This document shows positions 1-5,120 of a DNA stretch of 5,261 bases, one piece after another (within the stretch, counting starts at the first letter, position 1; each line of letters opens with the position of its first letter). The notes below the pieces were generated by a model. The model did no database searches and was not told the DNA's origin. It saw nothing but the letters and a program-made list of their open reading frames with translations. This DNA comes from Xanthobacteraceae bacterium (GTDB lineage Bacteria; Pseudomonadota; Alphaproteobacteria; Rhizobiales; Xanthobacteraceae), in contig JASHSE010000476.1 in NCBI GenBank assembly GCA_030036975.1, forward strand, positions 1-5,261, read 5' to 3'. Both the position numbers and the translations under genes were made by a program.

Positions 1-5
1 AAGGG
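1..5 (+). promoter_or_regulatory. Shine-Dalgarno of the cyclase-family gene
   Basis: AAGGG lies 7 nt before ATG 13, a normal spacing. It favours ATG 13 over the in-frame GTG at 7, which would leave a spacer of only 1 nt. No promoter is visible because the window begins here. Confidence 0.5.
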
Positions 6-12
6 CGTGGCA

Positions 13-966
13 ATGGATATCAAGGTCGGCCGGCAGGCGATCGCGGAGGCGACGGCAAAGCTGAAGAATTGGGGACGCTGGGGCAAGAACGACCAGATCG
101 GCACGCTCAACCACGTGCGCCCAGAGGATATCGTCAAGGCCGCCAGCCTGATCCGCACCGGCAAGGTCTTTGCGCTCGGCATTCCGCTTGACGCCAAGGG
201 GCCGCAGACCGGCCTGTTCGGCGGCCGCTTCAATCCGATCCACCAGATGCTGGCGACCGGCACCGACGCGATTGCCGGCCGGCAGGACTGGAACAAGATC
301 CGCTATGCCGACGACACGCTGACCCTGTGCGTGCAGGGCGCCACCCATTGGGATGCGCTCGGCCACATCTTCTACGAGGACAAGACCTATAACGGCTACG
401 ATGCCAAGCTGGTCGACGCCAAAGGCTTGAGCGTGCTCGGCATCGAGCACTCCAGGAACAAGATGGTCGGCCGCGGCGTGCTGCTCGACATCGCACGCTT
501 GCGCGGCGTGCCCTGGCTCAAGGACGGCGAGAGCATTGCCAACGACGAACTCGACAAGTGCGCCAAGCAGCAGAACGTGGCGATCGGCCGCGGCGACTTC
601 GTCATCATCCGCACCGGCCAGATGGAGCGCTGCCTGTCCGAGGGCAAATGGGGCGGCTATGCGGGCGGCGACGCGCCGGGCGTCAAGTTCGAAAACTGCT
701 ACTGGTGCCAGGACAAGGAGATCGCCGCGATCTGCACCGACACCTGGGGCGTCGAAGTGCGGCCGAACGAGACCACCGAAGCCAACCAGCCATGGCACTG
801 GGTCGTGATCCCGGCAATGGGCCTTTGCATGGGTGAGATTTTCTATCTCAAAGAGCTCGCCGAAGATTGCGACGAAGACGGCATCTACGAGTTCTTCTTC
901 TGCGGTCCGCCGCTCGTCATCACCGGCGCCACCGGCTCGCCGCTCAATCCGCAGGCGATCAAATGA
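13..966 (+). CDS. Cyclase-family metal-dependent hydrolase (kynurenine formamidase fold)
   Basis: The 317-residue product fits the cyclase family (PF04199), cytoplasmic metal-dependent hydrolases that include KynB-type formamidases and isatin hydrolase-like amidases. The N-terminal W-G-x-x-D-Q-I-G-T-L-N stretch (about residues 21-33) is typical of the longer bacterial members, which run 300-340 residues. The metal motif is Q108-G-A-T-H112-W-D114-A-L-G-H118, followed by YNGY at 126-129. H262 and E275 occupy the positions of the later His and Glu metal ligands of KynB. The first KynB ligand (His of HxGTHxD) is Gln here, a change I recall from other long members. ATG 13 is chosen because AAGGG at 1-5 sits 7 nt upstream; GTG at 7 is in frame but too close to it. 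The frame stays open to the window edge, so an upstream start cannot be excluded. There is no signal peptide. It is followed by a repeat-filled gap and then a HisD-like/SDR pair. The substrate cannot be read from sequence, and KynB itself is unlikely because KynB is much shorter (about 210 residues). Confidence 0.88.
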   Translation: MDIKVGRQAIAEATAKLKNWGRWGKNDQIGTLNHVRPEDIVKAASLIRTGKVFALGIPLDAKGPQTGLFGGRFNPIHQMLATGTDAIAGRQDWNKIRYADDTLTLCVQGATHWDALGHIFYEDKTYNGYDAKLVDAKGLSVLGIEHSRNKMVGRGVLLDIARLRGVPWLKDGESIANDELDKCAKQQNVAIGRGDFVIIRTGQMERCLSEGKWGGYAGGDAPGVKFENCYWCQDKEIAAICTDTWGVEVRPNETTEANQPWHWVVIPAMGLCMGEIFYLKELAEDCDEDGIYEFFFCGPPLVITGATGSPLNPQAIK

Positions 967-998
967 CGGGGAGACGATCCAGGCTTGGTAGACCAAAC

Positions 999-1107
999 AC
1001 TCGTCGTCACCCCCGGGCTTGACCCGGGGGTCCATGCGGGGTTTCAACAAGCTCAAACTCACCATGGATTGCCGGGTCAGGGGACCCCACGCCCGGCAAT
1101 GACGAGT
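999..1107. repeat. Intergenic palindromic repeat: inverted pair of one unit
   Basis: The ends are perfect 7-bp inverted repeats, ACTCGTC (999-1005) and GACGAGT (1101-1107). Inside are two stem-loops. The left one, at 1010-1030, has 8-bp perfect arms CCCCCGGG/CCCGGGGG around a CTTGA loop. The right one, at 1068-1100, has 9-bp perfect arms ATTGCCGGG/CCCGGCAAT around a 15-nt loop that itself contains GGGGACCCC (1080-1088). Read in reverse complement, the right half repeats the order of the left half (ACTCGTC, then CCGGGC, then TGACCCGG, then TCCATG), so the element is two copies of one palindromic unit facing each other across a linker of about 25 bp. This matches the REP-like mosaic palindromes with a CCGGGCTTGACCCGG core that are common between genes in Bradyrhizobium and relatives. 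That last point is from general knowledge, not a search. Neither stem is followed by a T-run, so it is not a classical intrinsic terminator. It could still affect mRNA 3' ends or processing between the flanking genes. Confidence 0.75.
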
Positions 1108-1108
1108 T

Positions 1109-1114
1109 GGAGGA
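1109..1114 (+). promoter_or_regulatory. Shine-Dalgarno that sets the HisD-like start
   Basis: GGAGGA is followed by AAAC and GTG at 1119, an ideal spacing. An in-frame TTG at 1107 overlaps this site and the last base of the repeat element, so it cannot be served by it. The site begins two bases after the end of the repeat. Confidence 0.75.
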
Positions 1115-1118
1115 AAAC

Positions 1119-2426
1119 GTGGCCAAATATCTCAAGCGCGGAATGGATGCGAGCGTGATCAAGGCGGCCGACGCCAAGGTGCGCGAGACCGTCGAGCAAA
1201 TCCTCGCCGAGGTCGAGGCGCGCAAGGACGAAGCGGTTCGCGAGCTGTCGCAAAAGTTCGACGATTGGTCGCCAGCCTCGTTCAAGCTGACGGCGGCCGA
1301 GATCGGGCGCGCCATCGGCCAGGTCAAAAAGCGCGATCTCGACGACATCAAATTTGCCCAGGCGCAGGTACGCAATTTCGCGCAGCAGCAGCGCGACACC
1401 ATGCGCGACCTCGAAGTCGAGACGCTGCCCGGAATCGTGCTCGGGCATAAGCACATCCCGGTGAACTCGATCGGCTGCTACGTGCCCGGCGGACGCTATC
1501 CGATGGTCGCCTCGGCGCACATGTCGATCGTCACCGCGCGCGTTGCCGGCGTGAAGAAGATCATCGCCTGCGCGCCGCCGTATCGCGGCGCCCCGCATCC
1601 GGCGATCGTCGCGGCCATGCATTTCGGCGGCGCCGACGAGATATTCGTGCTCGGCGGCGTGCAGGCGGTCGCCGCCATGGCGCTCGGCACCGAAACCATC
1701 GCGCCGGTCGACATGCTGGTCGGACCGGGCAACGCCTACGTCGCCGAGGCCAAGCGCCAATTGTTCGGTCGCGTCGGCATCGATCTTCTGGCCGGGCCGA
1801 CCGAGACGCTGATCATCGCCGACGAGGCCGTCGATGGCGAAATGTGCGCCACCGACCTGCTCGGCCAGGCCGAGCACGGCCCGACGTCGCCCGCGGTGCT
1901 CATCACCAATTCGGAGAAGCTCGCGCGGGCGACCATGGCCGAGGTCGAGCGGCTTCTCAAAATCCTGCCGAGCGCCGATCTCGCCGGCAAAGCCTGGGCC
2001 GATTTCGGCGAAGTCATCGTCTGCGAGGACGAAGCCGAGATGGTGCGCGAAGCCGACCGCGTCGCCTCCGAGCACGTCCAGGTGATGACGCGCGATCCCG
2101 ATTATTTTCTTGCCAACATGAAGAACTACGGCTCGCTGTTTTTGGGCCCGCGCACCAACGTCGCCTATGGCGACAAGGTGATCGGCACCAACCATACGCT
2201 GCCGACAAAGAAGGCGGCGCGCTACACCGGCGGGCTGTGGGTCGGCAAGTTTCTCAAGACCTGCACCTATCAGAAGGTGCTGACCGACGAAGCCAGCGCC
2301 AAGATCGGCGAAGTCTGCTCGCGGCTGTGCGTGCTCGAGCACTTCCTTGCTCACGCCGAGCAGGCCAATGTGCGCGTCCGCCGCTACGGCGGCCGCAACG
2401 TGCCTTACGCGCAGGCGGCGGAGTGA
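1119..2426 (+). CDS. Histidinol dehydrogenase-family NAD-dependent dehydrogenase (HpsN-like paralogue)
   Basis: A cytoplasmic 435-residue protein of normal HisD length. The family performs zinc-dependent, NAD-dependent four-electron oxidation of a primary alcohol to an acid. The HisD signature is clear: VGPGNAYVAEAK at about 202-213, and IDLLAGPTETLIIAD at 221-235. Aligned by eye to E. coli HisD, the zinc ligands Q250, H253, D352 and H412 and the catalytic pair E318-H319 are all present, as are GTNH359 and E407. However, the usual PESxGDY segment reads TNVAYGDK, so the Glu four residues before the Asp ligand becomes V348 and the Tyr after it becomes K353. This argues against L-histidinol as substrate and towards a paralogue such as HpsN, the (R)-2,3-dihydroxypropane-1-sulfonate dehydrogenase of the same family. 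No other histidine-biosynthesis gene is nearby. GTG 1119 is chosen for its Shine-Dalgarno. The SDR gene begins 12 bp after the stop, so the two are very likely co-transcribed. Family assignment is secure; the substrate is inference. Confidence 0.93.
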   Translation: MAKYLKRGMDASVIKAADAKVRETVEQILAEVEARKDEAVRELSQKFDDWSPASFKLTAAEIGRAIGQVKKRDLDDIKFAQAQVRNFAQQQRDTMRDLEVETLPGIVLGHKHIPVNSIGCYVPGGRYPMVASAHMSIVTARVAGVKKIIACAPPYRGAPHPAIVAAMHFGGADEIFVLGGVQAVAAMALGTETIAPVDMLVGPGNAYVAEAKRQLFGRVGIDLLAGPTETLIIADEAVDGEMCATDLLGQAEHGPTSPAVLITNSEKLARATMAEVERLLKILPSADLAGKAWADFGEVIVCEDEAEMVREADRVASEHVQVMTRDPDYFLANMKNYGSLFLGPRTNVAYGDKVIGTNHTLPTKKAARYTGGLWVGKFLKTCTYQKVLTDEASAKIGEVCSRLCVLEHFLAHAEQANVRVRRYGGRNVPYAQAAE

Positions 2427-2438
2427 CGTGAAGCAGAG

Positions 2439-3209
2439 ATGCCGATCGACCTCGCCAAAACTCCATCGTTCGGGCTCGACGGCAAGCGCGCGCTGGTCAC
2501 CGGCGGCGGGCGCGGCATCGGCCTTGCGGCCGCCTCGGCGTTGGCCGAGGCCGGCGCGCATGTGACGCTCGCGGCGCGCACCAGGAGCGAGATCGAAGAT
2601 GCCGCCGCCGCCATCCGCGCCCGCGGTCAACAGGCCGCGGCGCTGCCGCTCGATGTGACGGACATCAAAGCGGTGCGCCGCGCCATAGAAGCGGCCGCGC
2701 CGTTTCAAATCCTGGTCAACAATGCCGGCATGAACCGGCCGGCCTTGCTGCCGGACGTCACGGCCGAGGATTTCGACGCCATCTTCGCGCTCAACGTGCG
2801 CGCTGCGTTCTTCGTGGCGCAGGCGGTGGCGCTGCGCCTCGTCGAGGCGAAGCTGCCCGGCTCGATCATCAACATATCGTCGCAGATGGGCCATGTCGGC
2901 GCGGCGCGGCGCACCGTCTATTGCGCCTCGAAGCACGCGATGGAGGGTTTTTCCAAGGCGATGGCGATCGAGCTGGCGCCGCACGCCATCCGCGTCAACA
3001 CGCTGGGCCCGACGTTTCTGGAAACGCCGATGACCAAGCCGTTCTTCGAAAACAAGGCGTTTCGCGACGAAGTGCTGTCGAAAATAAAACTTGGTCGGCT
3101 CGGCCAGCTCGATGAGCTTACCGGCGCCATCGTGTTTCTCGCCTCGGATGCCTCCTCGCTGATGACCGGCTCGGCGCTTATTCTCGACGGCGGCTGGACC
3201 GCGGAGTGA
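2439..3209 (+). CDS. Classical short-chain dehydrogenase/reductase (SDR)
   Basis: A complete 256-residue classical SDR, which are typically about 250 residues. It has the Rossmann glycine motif TGGGRGIG (21-28), LDVT with D72 contacting adenine, NNAG (94-97), the structural N119, catalytic S148, and Y161-x-x-x-K165, with the usual 13-residue Ser-Tyr spacing. The C-terminal ITGSALILDGGW-type ending is present as MTGSALILDGGW (242-253). After the second beta strand the sequence reads A-A-R47 with no acidic residue, which suggests NADP(H) over NAD(H); this is inference. It probably interconverts a secondary alcohol and a ketone, or reduces a 3-oxo group, in the cytoplasm; the substrate is unknown. 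ATG 2439 is preceded only by a weak purine stretch and lies 12 bp after the HisD-like stop, so translation is probably coupled. It resembles FabG-type enzymes, but the lack of fatty-acid genes and the pairing with a HisD-like dehydrogenase favour a catabolic role. Confidence 0.93.
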   Translation: MPIDLAKTPSFGLDGKRALVTGGGRGIGLAAASALAEAGAHVTLAARTRSEIEDAAAAIRARGQQAAALPLDVTDIKAVRRAIEAAAPFQILVNNAGMNRPALLPDVTAEDFDAIFALNVRAAFFVAQAVALRLVEAKLPGSIINISSQMGHVGAARRTVYCASKHAMEGFSKAMAIELAPHAIRVNTLGPTFLETPMTKPFFENKAFRDEVLSKIKLGRLGQLDELTGAIVFLASDASSLMTGSALILDGGWTAE

Positions 3210-3212
3210 ACG

Positions 3213-4868
3213 TCAGGGACGATGCCGATCGGGCACGCTGATCGTCGAAGTTTCAGTTGAATCTTGTGACTTGCTGGGCGCTGCTCCGATATTCGGGTCC
3301 GCAAGCAGATGGCGGACAGGGTCAAGCTCTTGTCCTTCGCTCAATTCGGTCTGGCTGACTTCGTCAAAAATTTTTCCATCCCTCAAGACATAGCGTGCCA
3401 GGCGCTGCAGGTGGCCCGATCCATCGAAATAAGCGGCGATGATTTTGTGCTCGCCGTCCGACGCGCTATAGCCATAGAGCGCAGTGGTACCGACAGTTTT
3501 CGTCGGCGCGCCGAGTGCCGCATCGACAGTGAGGCGGCTCGCGCCAATCGCAAGTGGATTGGAAGAAAGCGACGGCATCGCGATTGCGTTCGGCGCCGGT
3601 TGCAGACGGCCGGAAAGCGGCGGCATGCCGGCCGCCTGCGCCGTTTCTCCAGCGCAGACCTTCTGCAATTCCGCATAGGCCGCCGAGAATCCGGTCATGG
3701 CGAGGCGCACATCGCCCGCGGGGCTTTGCTGACGCCCGAGCTCCTCTCCGGGCAGCAACATGGCGGTCTCGTCAGAGGCCGCCGCAAGGGCTGTCAAGGC
3801 AAGCCGGCTGCCCCACAGATAGATCTTGGCAGACGTCACGCGCGCAAGACGAATGTCGCGCGCGTTGACGCGGATGCTTACGGCCGGCGGTCCCACGACT
3901 GTCTCAGTGTCGGAGGGCAGGCGCTGGCGCGCCAGCACCACGATGGCATTGCCGCGAAGCCGCGGCACGCAGGACACGCTGACGAGGGCGTTGACGTAGT
4001 GGCGCTCGCCATTGTCGGCGCGTACAAAGAACAGCTTTCTGATCGTCGGCTGAGGCTTGTCGACGAACCGCCATACCGTTTCGCCGAATTCCCTGCGGTC
4101 TAATCCGAAGCGCGCCGCGTCGTCGCGCGAGAGCCGCCCCATGGAGGTGAAGGGAGTCGCGAATGCTTCGGTCAGCAACCCCTCATCAATGCCCATATGG
4201 CGGACATAACTGCGCAGCCGCCTATCGGTCACGGCCTTCGCAGCTTCAATGAGTCGGGCACTAGGGTGCCGAATCTTTGCTGCAGCCGGGTCAAAGCCGA
4301 CATCGTGGATGCCGAGCGTCACCCAGGGCGGAATGAGACGAACGACGCCGCCAGCGAGTGCATACACGCATGCTGAATTGCACATGGCGGTGAGCAAATC
4401 GAGTTTTGCCTCGATCGGGCGTCCGGCGCGAATGTCCGCGTCGCATGAATTTTGACTTTTCGGGTCGCGCTCGCAATTCAGCGGAACGGTATGGCCGACG
4501 CTGACGGTCAGCTTTCGCGCGCGGATGGTCTCGCCAAGCAAGATTGAGCCGATGACCAAGCCGCCAGGCGAGTGGAAAAATAGTGGCGGCCGAGCGCCTT
4601 TAAGCTGCGCAAGCAGATGCTGCAGGCGATCGGCGGTGCCTCTGTCGATTTTACCCTCCGCCGCTATCCATTCGCTGCAACCCGGCCCGCAGGCGTTGGC
4701 CTCGCCATGCGCGTCATAAAAGACCATCGGACGCATGACGGCCGGGTCTGGCGCAGCCGGCGGTTTCGTTGCCGGACCAGGCGCGGTTTGTGCCGTCGCC
4801 GCCGGTGCTGGCGCGGCACAACAGGCGATCAGAGCAAGCGCAATGGGAAAGAGATGACGGATTGGCAC
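3213..4868 (-). CDS. Exported ClpP/crotonase-like protein with C-terminal BamE/SmpA-like domain
   Basis: A 551-residue envelope protein I cannot name. Residues 1-16 form a signal peptide (MPIRH, then a hydrophobic run) ending in L13-I14-A15-C16, which fits a lipobox; an Ala-rich Sec site near 18-27 is the alternative. A Pro/Ala-rich linker covers 18-45. Residues 46-265 resemble the COG3904-type periplasmic ClpP/crotonase-fold group: H-S100-P-G-G, then C-N-S165-A-C, then L-G-I-H188-D. S165 and H188 match the ClpP nucleophile and base in spacing (23 residues). SRDDAARFGLD (247-257) corresponds to the ClpP helix after the catalytic Asp, but no Asp stands where the third triad member is expected. 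Residues 266-405 are a beta-rich region without an assignment, ending GFSAAYAELQKVC. Residues 437-522 look like BamE/SmpA (GASRLTVDAALGAPTKTVG, YFDGSGHL, RDGKIFD, SEGQEL). Eight cysteines after the signal could form disulfides in the periplasm. GTG 4868 is preferred over in-frame TTG 4907 because it has a Shine-Dalgarno and begins directly with the signal peptide. It converges on the SDR gene and diverges from the dioxygenase gene. Confidence 0.82.
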   Translation of the reverse strand: MPIRHLFPIALALIACCAAPAPAATAQTAPGPATKPPAAPDPAVMRPMVFYDAHGEANACGPGCSEWIAAEGKIDRGTADRLQHLLAQLKGARPPLFFHSPGGLVIGSILLGETIRARKLTVSVGHTVPLNCERDPKSQNSCDADIRAGRPIEAKLDLLTAMCNSACVYALAGGVVRLIPPWVTLGIHDVGFDPAAAKIRHPSARLIEAAKAVTDRRLRSYVRHMGIDEGLLTEAFATPFTSMGRLSRDDAARFGLDRREFGETVWRFVDKPQPTIRKLFFVRADNGERHYVNALVSVSCVPRLRGNAIVVLARQRLPSDTETVVGPPAVSIRVNARDIRLARVTSAKIYLWGSRLALTALAAASDETAMLLPGEELGRQQSPAGDVRLAMTGFSAAYAELQKVCAGETAQAAGMPPLSGRLQPAPNAIAMPSLSSNPLAIGASRLTVDAALGAPTKTVGTTALYGYSASDGEHKIIAAYFDGSGHLQRLARYVLRDGKIFDEVSQTELSEGQELDPVRHLLADPNIGAAPSKSQDSTETSTISVPDRHRP

Positions 4869-4875
4869 GGCCGCG

Positions 4876-4880
4876 TCCTT
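4876..4880 (-). promoter_or_regulatory. Shine-Dalgarno that sets the start of the exported protein
   Basis: On the minus strand AAGGA is followed by 7 nt and GTG at 4868-4866. The upstream in-frame TTG at 4907 would add 13 polar residues before the signal peptide and would overlap the candidate -10 box, so GTG is the better start. Confidence 0.65.
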
Positions 4881-4893
4881 GCACGGTGCGGAA

Positions 4894-4917
4894 GGCCGCT
4901 CATACAATCAAGCGGCC
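4894..4917. promoter_or_regulatory. 24-bp dyad around the candidate -10 box
   Basis: GGCCGCT (4894-4900) and AGCGGCC (4911-4917) are perfect 7-bp inverted arms around a 10-nt AT-richer centre. The centre contains the proposed -10 hexamer of the minus-strand gene. This placement would suit a repressor operator; no regulator gene is in view, so the function is inferred. Confidence 0.35.
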
Positions 4918-4930
4918 GGTACTGGGTCAA
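4902..4930 (-). promoter_or_regulatory. Candidate sigma-70-type promoter of the exported protein gene
   Basis: Minus strand TTGACC (4930-4925, 5 of 6 against TTGACA), a 17-nt spacer, then TTGTAT (4907-4902, 3 of 6 against TATAAT). Transcription would begin near 4895 and give a leader of about 27 nt with the Shine-Dalgarno in it. The -35 box is good and the -10 box weak, as is common in alphaproteobacteria. Positional fit is the main support. Confidence 0.35.
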
Positions 4931-5042
4931 GCTCGCGCAAAATTTCGGCGCATTGCCCAAATTTATCGGCTGCGGCATCCGAATATCAGCGGCAAAGTGG
5001 TGCGTGTCATCGTCGACGGGAGCCGGAACGCTCGTAACGCCA

Positions 5043-5054
5043 GCGCAATTGCGC
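5043..5054. promoter_or_regulatory. Perfect 12-bp palindrome GCGCAATTGCGC upstream of the dioxygenase gene
   Basis: An uninterrupted self-complementary 12-mer, 66 bp before the dioxygenase ATG. Its right half reads TTGCGC and could serve as a poor -35 (3 of 6) with TGCAAT (5072-5077, 4 of 6) 17 nt further on as the -10. It may be a binding site; chance is possible in GC-rich DNA. Confidence 0.25.
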
Positions 5055-5062
5055 GCGCCGGC

Positions 5063-5079
5063 CCATTGTGATGCAATGG
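5063..5079. promoter_or_regulatory. Dyad CCATTG-N5-CAATGG upstream of the dioxygenase gene
   Basis: Perfect 6-bp inverted arms separated by TGATG, ending 41 bp before the dioxygenase ATG and overlapping the possible -10 (TGCAAT). The size and symmetry suit a dimeric repressor or activator of the GntR or LysR type, but I cannot tie it to a regulator family. Confidence 0.3.
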
Positions 5080-5107
5080 TCAAAACACGGCTGAGAAAAC
5101 GCGGTGT

Positions 5108-5112
5108 GGAGG
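5108..5112 (+). promoter_or_regulatory. Shine-Dalgarno of the dioxygenase gene
   Basis: GGAGG lies 8 nt before ATG 5121. An in-frame GTG at 5106 overlaps this site, so ATG is the better start. Confidence 0.6.
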
Positions 5113-5120
5113 CGGCGCCC

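Larger units (their letters stand above)
4869..5120. other. Divergent intergenic region
   Basis: This 252-bp space between two divergent starts holds the candidate promoter, three dyads and two Shine-Dalgarno sites listed separately. Open frames cross it on both strands (for example 4829-5236 minus and 4769-5071 plus), but they run into the flanking genes, lack convincing starts and show no recognisable protein features. Confidence 0.6.

Noticed and set aside
985..996. TTGGT-AG-ACCAA as a small hairpin or operator.
   Set aside because: Only 4-5 base pairs, no T-run, and a match this short is expected by chance.
1010..1030. CCCCCGGG-CTTGA-CCCGGGGG as an intrinsic terminator after the cyclase gene.
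   Set aside because: The stem is strong but is followed by TCCATGCGGG with no T-run, and it is part of a larger repeat element.
1107..1118. TTG at 1107 as the start of the HisD-like protein.
   Set aside because: It overlaps the Shine-Dalgarno and the repeat end; GTG 1119 has correct spacing and gives a protein that begins as family members do.
1119..2426. Calling this gene hisD of histidine biosynthesis.
   Set aside because: The altered PESxGDY segment and the catabolic-type neighbours without other his genes do not support that role.
1077..2984. A very long (635-codon) open frame on the minus strand.
   Set aside because: It is antisense to the HisD-like and SDR genes, both of which have intact catalytic motifs. 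Its translation is rich in Arg, His, Gly and Asp with no recognisable domain, as expected from an antisense frame in GC-rich DNA.
3309..4103. A 264-codon plus-strand open frame within the exported protein gene.
   Set aside because: It is antisense to the ClpP-like/BamE-like protein, is Arg-rich and shows no motif. The minus-strand frame has a signal peptide and conserved domains.
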